DNA from: Culex pipiens pallens
Lineage: Eukaryota; Arthropoda; Insecta; Diptera; Culicidae
Length of the DNA stretch: 64,000 bases
Direction of reading: 5' to 3'
Assembly (NCBI RefSeq): GCF_016801865.2
Contig: NC_068939.1
Span: 74,080,100 to 74,144,099 of the forward strand
Below are positions 10,780 through 22,753 of this stretch, piece by piece (position 1 is the stretch's first letter; each line of letters opens with the position of its first letter). The notes beneath the pieces were generated by a model. It searched no databases. It saw only the letters and a program-made list of their open reading frames with translations, and was not told where the DNA came from. The position numbers and the translations under genes are program-made.

Positions 10780-11999
10780 TTCAGATGTGAGCAGTTCTCT
10801 ACGAAATCGATATTTTTTTAGAATTTTAATTTTTGTATTTTTTAATTCGACTTAAACTTTTTGATGCCCTCGAATGCCAAAAGAAGCCATTTTGCATCAT
10901 TAGTTTGTCCATATAACTTTCCATACAAATTTGGCAGCTGTCCATACAAAAATGATATATGAAAATTCCAAATCTGTATCTTTTGAAGGAATTTTTTGAT
11001 CGATTTGGTGTCTTCGGCAAAGTTGTAGGTATGGATATGAACTGCTCTGGAAAAAATGATACACGGTAAAAAAAATTGGTGATTTTTTAACTTTTTGTCA
11101 CTAAAACTTGTTTTGCAAAAAACACACTTTTAATTTTTTTCATTTTTTGATATGTTTTAGAGGACATAAAATGCCAACTTTTCAGAAATTTCCAGGTTGT
11201 GCAAAAAATCTTTGACCGAGCTATGAATTTTTGAATCAAAACTGATTTTTTCAAAAAATCGAAATATCGTATCAACAAAGTTCAAAAAGCAAAATATAGA
11301 GAATTTTCTCAGCTCTTCAAAAATATTTTTTACAAAAATGGCCAAACATATGCACTCATTTAAAAAAAATGAACAACTGCGACTCTTTTCAAAAAAGTCA
11401 CCTGGAATCAGATTAAACTTGAAAACGGTGCACTTTATCAAAACTTCACTAGAGTACTTTTTGATTGCAAATTTGATTTTACATCAAAAGATGAAGTTGA
11501 AAAATTTTTGCGACCAGTATTTCGTTTAAAAAAAAAAAAAAAATAAGTATTGATTTAAAATTTCATAACTCGGTCAAAGATTTTTTGTACAACCTGGAAA
11601 TTTCTGAAAAGTTGGCATTTTATGTCCTCTAAAACATATAAAAAAATGGTTTTTGCAAATCAAGTTTTAGTGACAAAAAGTTAAATAAAAAATCACCAAA
11701 TTTTTTAAACCGTGTATCATTTTTTTTCAGTGTGGTCCATACTCATACGTACAACTATGCTGAAGACACCAAATCGATCAAAAAATTCCTTTAAAAAATA
11801 CAGATTTTTGAATTTTCATACATCATTTTTGTATGGACAGCTGCCAAATTTGTATGGAAAATTATATGGACAAACTAATGATGCAAAATGGCTGCTTTTG
11901 GCATACCGAGGGCACCATAAAAGTTTCAGTCGGATTTAAAAAAAAAAAAACAAAAAAAATCGAATGACCGAAATCTGAGAGAACTGCTCACATCTGAAA
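10780..11999. mobile_element. Foldback element FB2, short form
   Basis: TTCAGATGTGAGCAGTTCTC at 10780 is mirrored by GAGAACTGCTCACATCTGAA at 11980-11999. Arms of about 440-470 bp share, inverted, GCCATTTTGCATCATTAG, CAAATTTGGCAGCTGTCC, ATCGATTTGGTGTCTTC, ATACACGG and GGACATAAAATGCCAAC. A spacer of about 300 bp (near 11265-11555) matches the inner right arm of the long FB2 copy at 33.7 kb, so this copy looks like a derivative that lost one inner arm. No transposase frame. Confidence 0.8.
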
Positions 12000-12215
12000 A
12001 TGTTGATTTAATAGCGGAAAAAGGCAAAAGTGATGAGAATTGGTCGAACTTAGAGGCTTAGAGTGATTGAAATGGGTATATTTCTCTAATTTTGCAAAAA
12101 TTGAACTATTTTACAAGAATACTTTAATGAAGTATAAAAAACATACCAATTTTCGTTTTGTTTGATACCCATGTTACAAATTATAAAAATTTGAGTATTT
12201 TCGAAAAAAGTACAT

Positions 12216-13376
12216 GGGCAGACGGTAATAACAAAATTCATGCAATTTTAATAACAAATACTGTTAAAATAACAGACATTGTTATGGAATCTTCTTGAAA
12301 AATCCATTGTGACATAAGAGTTTAATAACAGTTTATGTTACCATAACAAATTTTGTTATTGGTCTGATATTGGTTGAAAGCCAAAACAACTTTGGAATAA
12401 CATTTTTTGTTATGGAAGAATAACTCCAACTGTTAGTGTTTTTTTTGTTAAAATAACAAAAAATAATAACAAAGATTGGTTCAAAAAATAACTAAAAATG
12501 TTATTAGGCTGTTATTACAATAAAAATCCAATAACAAAAAATCATAACGACGAATAACAAATCTTGTTATTCGCATTCGCATTCGCATTTTCGCATTCGC
12601 ATGGAGATGGTGATCTTAGCGGGTTGCAGACTGGATTTCGTCATGTATATGTGATGATTGTCCATTACTGGTTGCTTAGAAATTGATTAAAGGGAATTAA
12701 AACCAATTCCACCAGAACAGAACAGGCAGCACCATGAAAGCCATCCATTGCCGGCCGCTCCCATCTCCACCATACACCGGGGAGGAACAAGGATTCGGAG
12801 CACGGGAAGTGTTGATGCTAGCTTACTTAGAAAAAGGTAGCGAAACCGCAGGCTCTTTTTCCCAACTCTATTGTGGAATTCGAACAAATTGACCGTTTGA
12901 CCAAATTTTATCGAATTTAAACAACAGGGCTGCGTAAGTGTCGCGTGGAGTTGGTAGTTTTGGAGGGTGATGGTCTGGGATTCGCCCTAAGCAAGCGATA
13001 CGACCAGTGGCATAAATCAGGTTAGCGGATAAACTATTAATCTTAAGGCAAGCAATCGGATGCTGCTGTTGAAACAATTCCCGTTTAACAAATTTATGGA
13101 ATTTAGTATTTTAGCAGATTAGACATTTATTCTCAAAACAACAATAAGATGCTGCTGTTGAGACTACTTATGTTTAGTTAGTGTGTTTTAATAATTTTAT
13201 CATGACGCGCTTTTTTTTTATTATTATTTTTAGGGTCCAATATTAGACAGCCGGCTGTGGAAATAGAGGATCCCGTACTAAAATTTAACCAATCTTGTTA
13301 TAAAAAACATAAATTGTTATTTGCCTAGTATTTTCAAATATAAAGAATGTTATTCCCAAGTTATTTCCGTCTGCTC
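12216..13376. mobile_element. Element with GCAGACGG termini and AATAACA-rich ends
   Basis: GGGCAGACGGTAATAAC at 12216 is the inverse of GTTATTTCCGTCTGC at 13360-13374. The outer 350 bp on the left and about 90 bp on the right are packed with AATAACA and TGTTATT words. The interior (about 12600-13280) differs in composition: (CGCATT)n near 12573-12600, then GC-richer sequence with GATGCTGCTGTTGA at two places about 90 bp apart. The interior may be a later insertion or captured DNA. Confidence 0.55.
12570..12602. repeat. (CGCATT)n short tandem repeat
   Basis: About five units of TTCGCA or CGCATT at the junction between the ATAACA-rich end and the GC-richer interior. Confidence 0.8.
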
Positions 13377-13487
13377 GGGACCGGTATTATGTGAACAATT
13401 TTGAGTACATACTTATTCTTTGAAAATTACTAAATTTTCAAAAAATGTATTCTTGAATTAATCGATTTTAGAAAGGTTTAAAAAATA

Positions 13488-13600
13488 AGTTATCATCCAT
13501 TATCGGCGATAAGATTATCGCCGATAAAATTATCGAAATATCGATAACGATAAATTATCGTTATCTTCAGACGATAATTTTATCGATTGGCAACCTTGAT
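13488..13600. repeat. Cluster of short TTATCG palindromes
   Basis: TATCGGCGATAAGATTATCG, TATCGCCGATA, TATCGATAACGATAA and CGATAATTTTATCG pack many overlapping inverted copies of TTATCG/CGATAA into about 110 bp. It is a small low-complexity palindromic element or relic. Confidence 0.65.
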
Positions 13601-15709
13601 TTTTATGTCATTTTCGAATATAAATTCTACAAAACCAGGATATCATCTTAGCTTCTCCTGAAACCACTACCATAATAAACTCTTTTGCAACCTTTAACTG
13701 CCTGACATTTGACAAAATCCCGAATCTCTCAAACCCTTCTATAAATATTTTAAAATGCAAAAAAAGTAGCAAAACAGCAATAGAAGCAGCAATTCCACTC
13801 AAAATTCCGCCCCGCAATTTCCAGCACGTGTTCCAGAATAAAAGGCAAAATAACAAAAAAAGAAACCGCCACGTTTGGGGTGGCGACGGCGGCATCTTCC
13901 CAGATATCTTCGTCTTCAATGTGCTTGATGTGCCTGGCTCCTCGCTGGCTTGGCGCTTTTCTTTTATTTTCCCTGCCCTGAGTTTGTATGTGTGGGCGTG
14001 TGTTTGTGTGTGGGGGTGGGAAAACTTTTCAAGACAATACACCCATTTATGCTTTGTGATTTTCACAATTGGGTCACACATTCCAGATTTTCCAGTGGGA
14101 AACAGGGGTGTGAACTGGGATAAGGGATCGTGTGTGTGTGTGTTGGCTCATACACATTTAATTTTTCATCTTCAATATCCTTTATGGAGACTGAAATCTT
14201 CCGGAGAGAGATTCGCGCAATCCGTGCCAAGTCTGTTGAATTCGCTGTCCTCCCAGTTGTTTCCAGTCATTTTGCGATTTTTTTTTTCAGAGGGGAGGGA
14301 ATGCATTTTGAAATCAGATGAATATCAGCAAGAATTGTATTAAATCATTTAGAAACCAAATAAGGGCGTTTATTCAAATGGTTTTCCTTTTTTTATATTT
14401 GAGAAAAGTTTTGGTTGAACTTTCCATAAAAAATAAAATTTTTTCCTTACAAAGTTTTATTTAAATAAAACTTATGTTTTTGCTCAGTAAAAATAAGTTT
14501 TTCCTTCTAAACAGAGTCTAACTCAGTTCCAGTTAAATCTGATAAAGTAGTTCCAATCCGTCAATGCCAGCATGTTCAACATTTCAGTCAACTATTTTCA
14601 TCTTCTAGCCAGTTTCGACTATTTTCATTTTCACCAGATTGCGATTTTCCCCTGAAACCAACGACGATGACGACTTCACTACACCGACGGAGGTCGTTCA
14701 AGTTGTTTTGATATTTACTCACTCAATGCTAGCATGTTGTTTTAGATGTTTTCACTGACTGCCGCTCGATATAGACTCGGAAATTTTTCCCCGTTTTGAA
14801 CCATCAACCATTTGGCATTCTGACGTTCTGTTTTTCCTCTTTCTCCTCAACTCCTTTACCCGCTTTGCCCGACCAGAGCAGAGTGAATGAATTAAGATCT
14901 GTGCCGCAGCATTTCTCCCTACCCAACTCTTGAGTGAAAATTCCTCTGAATGAAAGTGAGTTTCAGCACTCGGAAGCCGGCTTTTGAGCAGTTTCATCTG
15001 GTTCAGGAGGCACCCGGTGATTCGGCTGAGTGGCACTTTTCAGTTACATCTTTAATCGCCACTCAAGCAATTCTGAGAGTTTGCTTTAAACCAAGTCAAA
15101 ATTGTTGAAACAAAAATTGCTATTTTTCGAGCAGAAATATCATAAAAACAGTAGTTCTTTTCAATTTTCAAACTGAGCTCAACCGAGAAATTGATTTTTC
15201 CGGTTCTACAACCATTCATGCAGCTTTACTAAGGAAAAAATGAACTTTTCAAATCTTTTTTCTCCATAACCTTTACTGTGACACAGTCAAAACAGAAAAA
15301 CCACGGCCACCACCAGAAGCCAAGTTCCATAAATCTTTCAAACGAAAAAACGTTCCTTTGGAGACAGTTTTTTCTCCTTCAAAACTGCAAAAATCCCTCA
15401 AGAAAAACAAAAAAAAAAAGACATTGAAAAGGAACAGCTCAACTCTGAACCCCACACTGCCACATATTGTTGGCAAATATCTATCCCCCAACCCTTTTCG
15501 TTTTCATTTCTTGCTTCAAATTCAATTTCCTTGGAACATTACGGGTTTGCGCTCCTCTCACGACGGGACCTTTAACCTTTTTGGCCTGAGCTTGAATAGA
15601 AGAAACTCCATTAGTTGACTGTTTGTAAAATGTTATTTAAATTAGGTTTGAAAAAAAAAAAAACAAAACATAGCAAAAGGCAAAAAGATAAAACAAAACA
15701 AAACAAATA
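13601..15709. other. GC-richer unique sequence upstream of minisatellite
   Basis: No recognisable gene. Overlapping frames of 60-171 aa on both strands have no domain and no consistent codon pattern. Simple GT tracts lie near 13986-14017 and 14131-14142. Poly-A tracts and CAAAA words appear from about 15645 and may have seeded the 9-bp array. Confidence 0.5.
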
Positions 15710-17555
15710 GACAAAAAAGACAAAAAAGACAAAAAAGACAAAAAAGACAAAAAAGACAAAAAAGACAAAAAAGACAAAAAAGACAAAAAAGACAAAAAAG
15801 ACAAAAAAGACAAAAAAGACAAAAAAGACAAAAAAGACAAAAAAGACAAAAAAGACAAAAAAGACAAAAAAGACAAAAAAGACAAAAAAGACAAAAAAGA
15901 CAAAAAAGACAAAAAAGACAAAAAAGACAAAAAAGACAAAAAAAGACAAAAAAGACAAAAAAGACAAAAAAGACAAAAAAGACAAAAAAGACAAAAAAGA
16001 CAAAAAAGACAAAAAAGACAAAAAAGACAAAAAAGACAAAAAAGACAAAAAAGACAAAAAAAGACAAAAAAGACAAAAAAGACAAAAAAAAATCAAAAAA
16101 GACAAAAAAGACAAAAAAGACAAAAAGACAAAAAAGACAAAAAAGACAAAAAAGACAAAAAAGACAAAAAAGACAAAAAAGACAAAAAGACAAAAAAGAC
16201 AAAAAAGACAAAAAAGACAAAAAAGACAAAAAAGACAAAAAAGACAAAAAAGACAAAAAAGACAAAAAAGACAAAAAAGACAAAAAAGACAAAAAAGACA
16301 AAAAAGACAAAAAAGACAAAAAAGACAAAAAAGACGAAAAAGACAAAAAAGACAAAAAAGACAAAAAAGACAAAAAAGACAAAAAAGACAAAAAAGACAA
16401 AAAAGACAAAAAAGACAAAAAAGACAAAAAAGACAAAAAAGACAAAAAAGACAAAAAAGACAAAAAAGACAAAAAAGACAAAAAAGACAAAAAAGACAAA
16501 AAAGACAAAAAAGACAAAAAAGACAAAAAAGACAAAAAAGACAAAAAAGACAAAAAAGACAAAAAAGACAAAAAAGACAAAAAAGACAAAAAGACAAAAA
16601 AGACAAAAAAGACAAAAAAGACAAAAAAGACAAAAAAGACAAAAAAGACAAAAAAGACAAAAAAGACAAAAAAGACAAAAAAGACAAAAAAGACAAAAAA
16701 GACAAAAAAGACAAAAAAGACAAAAAAAGACAAAAAAGACAAAAAAGACAAAAAAAAATCAAAAAAGACAAAAAAGACAAAAAAGACAAAAAGACAAAAA
16801 AGACAAAAAAGACAAAAAAGACAAAAAAGACAAAAAAGACAAAAAAGACAAAAAAGACATAAAGACATAAAGACATAAAGACAAAAAAGACAAAAAAGAC
16901 AAAAAAGACAAAAAAGACAAAAAAGACAAAAAAGACAAAAAAGACAAAAAGACAAAAAAGACAAAAAAGACAAAAAAGACAAAAAAGACAAAAAAGACAA
17001 AAAAGACAAAAAAGACAAAAAAGACAAAAAAGACAAAAAAGACAAAAAAGACAAAAAGACAAAAAGACAAAAAAGACAAAAAAGACAAAAAAGACAAAAA
17101 AGACAAAAAAGACAAAAAAGACAAAAAAGACAAAAAAGACAAAAAAGACAAAAAAGACAAAAAAGACAAAAAGACAAAAAAGACAAAAAAGACAAAAAAG
17201 ACAAAAAAGACAAAAAAGACAAAAAAGACAAAAAAGACAAAAAAGACAAAAAGACAAAAAAGACAAAAAAGACAAAAAAGACAAAAAAGACAAAAAAGAC
17301 AAAAAAGACAAAAAAGACAAAAAGACAAAAAAGACAAAAAAGACAAAAAAGACAAAAAAGACAAAAAAGACAAAAAAGACAAAAAAGACAAAAAAGACAA
17401 AAAAGACAAAAAAGACAAAAAAGACAAAAAAGACAAAAAAGACAAAAAAAAATCAAAAAAGACAAAAAAGACAAAAAAGACAAAAAGACAAAAAAGACAA
17501 AAAAGACAAAAAAGATAAAAAAGACAAAAAAGATAAAAAAGACAAAAAAAAGACA
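15710..17555. repeat. 1.85-kb 9-bp minisatellite (GACAAAAAA)n
   Basis: About 200 copies of the 9-mer GACAAAAAA run without interruption apart from copies one A short or long. Rare variants are GACGAAAAA (near 16335), GACATAAA in a row of three (about 16855-16879), and GATAAAAAA at the right edge (17513 and 17531). A distinctive variant, an A-run followed by AATC, occurs at 16091, 16757 and 17451 with similar flanks, showing higher-order duplication of blocks of about 670-690 bp. Because the unit is a multiple of three and lacks stops in every minus frame, it creates frames of up to 613 aa that are not genes. Confidence 0.97.
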
Positions 17556-18600
17556 GACTAAAATTGACCATTTTGCTTAAAATCCCACCAGTGTGCAAAG
17601 TGGTTCCAGCCAGAGAATATTTTAACTGGATGTGGTCTATTTGGCCGATTGTTGATAGCGCAATAACAATAAAAATATTGCTCATTCCATAGCCGTTTTC
17701 TTCCCCATCCCCACCCACAAAACATTCCACCCCACTTTGCTTATATGCACGTGTGTACGTGATGTTTCCAGCAAAGTACAAAAAAAAAAAATCGAGAAAT
17801 GCGATTGCGATTCCTTTCGTTTCACTTTTCCACAGGTTTCACATTTCGAAAGTTGAAGATTGGCAAAAAGCGAAAAGAGCAAAAATATTTTATTATCAAA
17901 ACATTTTCCTCCCTCCCGAATCACTTTGAGTCCTTTTCCCCTTGAAGTGTGTGTGTGCAAATTCGCAGTCCTAAATCGAAGAAAATCGAAATAAAAGTTT
18001 GCTCGCTGCCTTTATTTTTATTATTTCGCAACCTGAAATGGAACCTCTCTCTTTTTTCGGTTGATATGTGAACGGAGGAAAAGTTTTCCTCCCAAACTTT
18101 CCCTTCGAACGTCGTGACTTTTGTTGCAGCAGTGGCGCTTTTTAGTGCAGTTTGATGTGCATTTTGGAACCAACCGGAGCAAAAGGGGGCTTTGGATTTT
18201 GAGGAGAGGGTGGCGAAAAAAGGACGACCGGTTTTCCGGTGTGGCTTTTTCTGTTGATTTAGGTTGGTTTTGGGGGAGTGATGTGCATGTGTGTTTGAAG
18301 GAAAAAGAAAAGAGAAAAAAAGTGTAAACGAGGGGCTTGGGAAATTTATGCCCACATTCGCAGTTTTCTGGAGGATCGTGGTTGGTGTTTTATGGAAGGT
18401 GCAAATATTTGCAAATATTTGCTCGTTTTACGAGGGGGTCAGTTTTGGCTGGTGGAGAATTCAATTTGGAGCTTTGGAAGAAGACTTTGGAAAACAGCTT
18501 TGTCAGCGGTTGCAGTCTGATATCCTTCCTCGTTTGATGTCATAAATTGGGAGCAAAAAAATATAAAAAGAAATCCGTTAGTTATATTTGATAACAAATA
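17556..18600. other. GC-richer unique sequence downstream of minisatellite
   Basis: No recognisable gene. Frames of 66-144 aa on both strands have no domain. A short GT tract is at about 17947-17957. Confidence 0.5.
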
Positions 18601-18617
18601 AAATAAAATTGTTCAGT

Positions 18618-18735
18618 TTTCATAAACCATGTGCACACTTTTTTGGAAATGTCACCGCGTCCCCCTCCCATCGTGGACAATTTCCATACAAATAAAATAT
18701 TTTTTGTATGGAGCGTGGAATGGTCCCCAAGAATG
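18618..18735. repeat. Relic of the ACCGTCCATAAACCACG hairpin family
   Basis: CATAAACCATGTGCACACTT, GACAATTTCCATACAAA and TTTTTGTATGG...GTGGA...TGGTCCC align in order with the complete copy at 59138-59291. Confidence 0.5.
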
Positions 18736-20512
18736 TTGAAAAGATTAATTAACAAGACAAATTATAAGAAAAATTGATAATTTAAAGTTGAAGTCCTCGA
18801 GAGTTGATCAAGCTTTACCGTTTAAACCAGGCCTAGCCAACCTTTCAACGTATTGCTCACTTAATTAACAGTTGCAGATTTTCCTCGTTTTGAATATCTC
18901 ATAATTGTAGGTAATATTTATTTCATTCCTATTAGAATGGAAAAAAGGAAAACTAGAGAATATTATTTAATAGAGCAAGGAAGTAATGTTGAATTGAAGG
19001 AAAATTTTGGAACAAAATTCATGACAATAAGGATATTTTAATTGAAATTTCAGTATTATTTATAATATGCAAAATTAGAAAAAAGAGTGTTAAAACCAAG
19101 TAGAAAAAATGTATTTGAAAATTGTTGTTGAAAATTATATCTATGTAAGATATTTAAAATTATCGAATTTTATATTTTAGAAACTAGCCTATCATTTCTA
19201 AAGGGACAATTGGGTTATAGAATAGCCCCCTACAATTTTTTAACCATTTTTTTTTATTTTAGGTGAGAATTGCTCATTATTTATCCTTGTTTTTATTTTT
19301 GGGAAAACCCTAGGATTTTCACAAATTGTACTTAATTGTTTTTTCATGATTTAACTATAAAAATACATTGAAAATTACTTTAAATTTAACACAACTAAAT
19401 TATCTTTGATATATTGTTCACAAACAACTGTAGAAAAAAAAACATTTTATAATAAGTTGATATATCAATTTGAAAAATATAAACCTTCATCAGGCGAGGG
19501 GAATCAGGACACATGGGGCGAATTGGGACACAATATTTTGATTTTTCTAATTGGTTTTGATTAGAACAGACTCAGACTGTTTTCAAATTTAAAAGCTTTA
19601 AGTGCTCTGAAAACTGCTGTCCCTATTCAGACTGTAGTCCCGATTCCCCCCAGATGACGATATTTGATGAGATGTCTACAAATTCGAAACATTAAACACA
19701 TTCAAAGGATAACTAAAAATTTGATAGGTTCTTTACATACTGAGAAATGTTAAAACTAAATAAAAAATAATTTGTAATGTACACAATTTATGTATTTTTT
19801 AAACATAAAAAATATATTTAGTCGAAGAAAAAGCTAGATTTTTTTGGAATCAAACAAGAATTATTTTTTCTCAATATAATTTGTATTAATCGATCGAATC
19901 ATTGCTCATTTCGATTAATAAAATTAAAACATTCATTCATCCAGAAATTTCAGCATCAAACATATTTGTCGCATTCCAATTTTTTTTCAAGTCAAACACA
20001 ATTTCAAGTGAAATTTTAACCGAGTAAATTTGTAATTGTTTTCAAAATTTCAACGTTATTTTATATATTCTGAACAAGAATATTTTATTTTATTTCAAAT
20101 ATCCTCATTTTTACTATGGATTTAAAAATTTTGTTCAACGAAATTTTCACGTTTTTAAACAGTATGAATTTTTTGGTTTCAAAGCTCAAACATTATCGAA
20201 TATTGGGTCCATCGATAAACTACGTAGATTTGAATTAGGGATAGTTTCTAACATATGACCACAAAAATTATGAAATAATTACAATTTAAAAATTTTCAAG
20301 TTATACTTTTTCATGATATTTTTTAGATTGATTCTAATTTTACAATCGAAAAAATCAGTTGAAAAACGAGTTTTTCTTAGTGTCACTTTATCAGCAGTCA
20401 TTGTGCAGTTGAAGGTGTTTTGAGAACTTGGTTGAATGAAATTTTAAACTATTTTTTTCGAAATAAAAACCATATTTTTTATCTTGTTTGTTTTATCTTC
20501 GATTTTATAAAA
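18736..20512. other. AT-rich sequence with possible MITE remnant
   Basis: No gene was seen. At about 19495-19650, GGGGAATCAGGACACATGG and GGGCGAATTGGGACACA lie opposite CTGTCCCTATTCAGAC and TAGTCCCGATTCCCC, suggesting decayed inverted ends of a small element. Confidence 0.45.
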
Positions 20513-21858
20513 GGGTAATTCTCTACCAACTCACACGAAATCGGGAAAAGTTGCCCCGACCCCTCTTCGATTTGCGTGAAACTTTGTCCTAAGGGGTAAC
20601 TTTTGTCCCTGATCACGAAACCGAGGTCCGTTTTTTGATATCTCGTGACGGAGGGGCGGTACGACCCCTTCCATTTTTGAACATGCGAAAAATGAGGTGT
20701 TTTTCAATAATTTGCAGCCTGAAACGGTGATGAGATAGAAATTTGGTGTCAAAGGGACTTTTATGTAAAATTAGACGCCCGATTTGATGGCGTAATCAGA
20801 ATTCCGAAAAAACGTATTTTTCATCGAAAAAAACACTAAAAAAGTTTTAAAAATTCTCCCATTTTCCGTTACTCGACTGTAAAAAATTTTGGAACATGTC
20901 ATTTTATGGGAAATTTAATGTACTTTTCGAATCTACATTGTCCCAGAAGGGTCATTTTTTCATTTAGAACAAAATTTTTCATTTTAAAATTTCGTGTTTT
21001 TTCTAACTTTGCAGGGTTATTTTTTAGAGTGTAACAATGTTTTACAAAGTTGTAGAGCAGACAATTACAAAAATTTTGATATATAGACATAAGGGGTTTG
21101 CTAATAAACATCACGAGTTATCGCGATTTTACGAAAAAATGTTTTGAAAAAGTTACTTTTTGCGTTTCTCTTTGTTTCGTCGTCCGTGTCTGTCGCGGGT
21201 GACCATGAACGGCCATGATCGATGACGACCAACTTTTTCAAAACTTTTTTTCGTAGAATCGCGATAACTCGTGATGTTTATTAGCAAACCCCTTATGTCT
21301 ATATATCAAAATTTTTGTAATTGTCTGCAACTTTGTAGAACATTGTTACACTCTAAAAACTAACCCTGCAAAGTAAGAAAAAACACGAAATTTTAAAATG
21401 AAAAATTTTGTTCTAGATGAAAAAATGACCCTTCTGGGACAATGTAGATTCGAAAAGTACATTAAATTTCCCATAAAATGACATGTTCCAAAATTTTTTA
21501 CAGTCGAGTAACGGAAAATGGGAGAATTTTTAAAACTTTTTTAGTGTTTTTTTCGATGAAAAATACGTTTTTTCGGAATTCTGAGTACGCCATCAAATCG
21601 GGCGTCTAATTTTACATAAAAGTCCCTTTGACACCAAATTTCTATCTCATCACCGTTTCAGGCTGCAAATTATTGAAAAACACCTCTTTTTTCACATGTT
21701 CAAAAATGGAAGGGGTCGTACCGCCCCTCCGTCACGAGATATCAAAAAACGGACCTCGGATTCGTGATCAGGGACAAAAGTTACCCCTTAGGACAAAGTT
21801 TCACGCAAATCGAAGAGGGGTCGGGGCAACTGCTGTGTGAGTTGGCGGAGAATTACCC
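20513..21858 (-). mobile_element. Foldback element FB1, copy 1 (complete)
   Basis: GGGTAATTCTC and GAGAATTACCC close a near-perfect palindrome with arms of about 620 bp and a central spacer of about 90 bp carrying CGTCCGTGTCTGTCGCGGG. The two ends differ: the left reads CACACGAAATCGGGAAAAG and the right, inverted, reads CACACAGCAGTTGCC, giving the element a direction. Shared arm words include CCGACCCCTCTTCGATTTG and CAAAGGGACTTTTATG. No transposase; frames of about 70 aa occur in both arms. Confidence 0.9.
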
Positions 21859-22638
21859 AAAAAAAAATATGAACACATGATTTCTACTGTTTCAAAATAA
21901 GAAATGATCAAAAAATTTAGTTATTATTCTTCTCAATAAATATAATCTTTCAATTAATAAAAAAAGTAATCGAATAACATAAAAAATTAATGGTCCTTTA
22001 TTTTTTCTCTATACCAAGCAAAAAATAGTATTTTTTTATTAATTTAACCATAAAAAAAGTTCTCAAATTATTTTTGTTTCAAAACCATTATCAAAAATCT
22101 GAAGAAAAAAAATCACAAGCTTTGTTAAAACTAATTGCAGTTTTTATAGAATGTAAGGTGAGATTTTGAATAATTGATGATTTGGAACATTTGATTAATT
22201 TTTAAATTATTTCAAAAATTCATTTTTTACAGTTGTTAGCCATAAACCACGAGCATAAGGAAGGAGGTTGATTGATGAAATTTTTAAAAACTGTCCACGT
22301 TGTTTTGAAAAACCTTATATTTGTTTAAAAAAATAACGTTTTGTTCAAATTTGAGCAACTTTATTTAACTTTTTTTTTTTATTTTTCTACTTTGGTTATT
22401 CTTTTTAGGGCGGTAGATGGTGTCTTTCACTTTTGGAGCAATGATTGTCAATGATGGTTCTAAATTCAGGGTCCAGAAATGGTAAATTGAAATGAAAAAA
22501 AAGGCAAAGTAAACTATTTTTTGATTTAAATATTCTGAACCAAGATTTGAATGTTTTTTTTTTCCAAAAACAAACATGGCCGAAAAATGGCCGATCTGGA
22601 ATGATGCCTTTAAGAGCCTTAAATAAGGCAAATACTTT
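21859..22638. other. AT-rich spacer between FB1 copies 1 and 2
   Basis: Nothing recognised; overlapping minus frames near 22365-22737 have no domain. Confidence 0.55.
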
Positions 22639-22740
22639 AGGGAGCATCCATAAAACACGTGGACCCTTTTTTGAAATCTCAGACCCCTCTCCTCTCGGGG
22701 ACAATTTGCATACAAAAAAATATTTTTTGTACGTCACACT
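22639..22740. repeat. Truncated copy of the ACCGTCCATAAACCACG hairpin family
   Basis: TAGGGAGCATCCATAAAACA, CGTGGACCC, GGGGACAATTTGCATAC and TTTTTTGTACG match the left arm and centre of the 59.1-kb hairpin. The right arm is missing where the next FB1 copy begins. Confidence 0.55.
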
Positions 22741-22753
22741 AAAATCAAATCAA

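Noticed and set aside
13608..14343. Overlapping 157-aa (minus) and 171-aa (plus) frames
   Set aside because: Mutually antisense, no domain, include GT-tract translation; no evidence for either as a gene.
15611..17781. Minus-strand frames of 569, 613 and 340 aa rich in LSF/CLF/VFF
   Set aside because: They are translations of the (GACAAAAAA)n repeat; all frames are open because the unit is 9 bp and lacks stops on that strand. No unique domain.
17921..18355. 144-aa minus frame
   Set aside because: No recognisable domain, low-complexity Lys/Ser/Thr composition and competing plus frames.
20513..21858. FB1 as a transposase-encoding element
   Set aside because: No frame longer than about 75 aa inside the copy, and frames mirror each other in the two arms.
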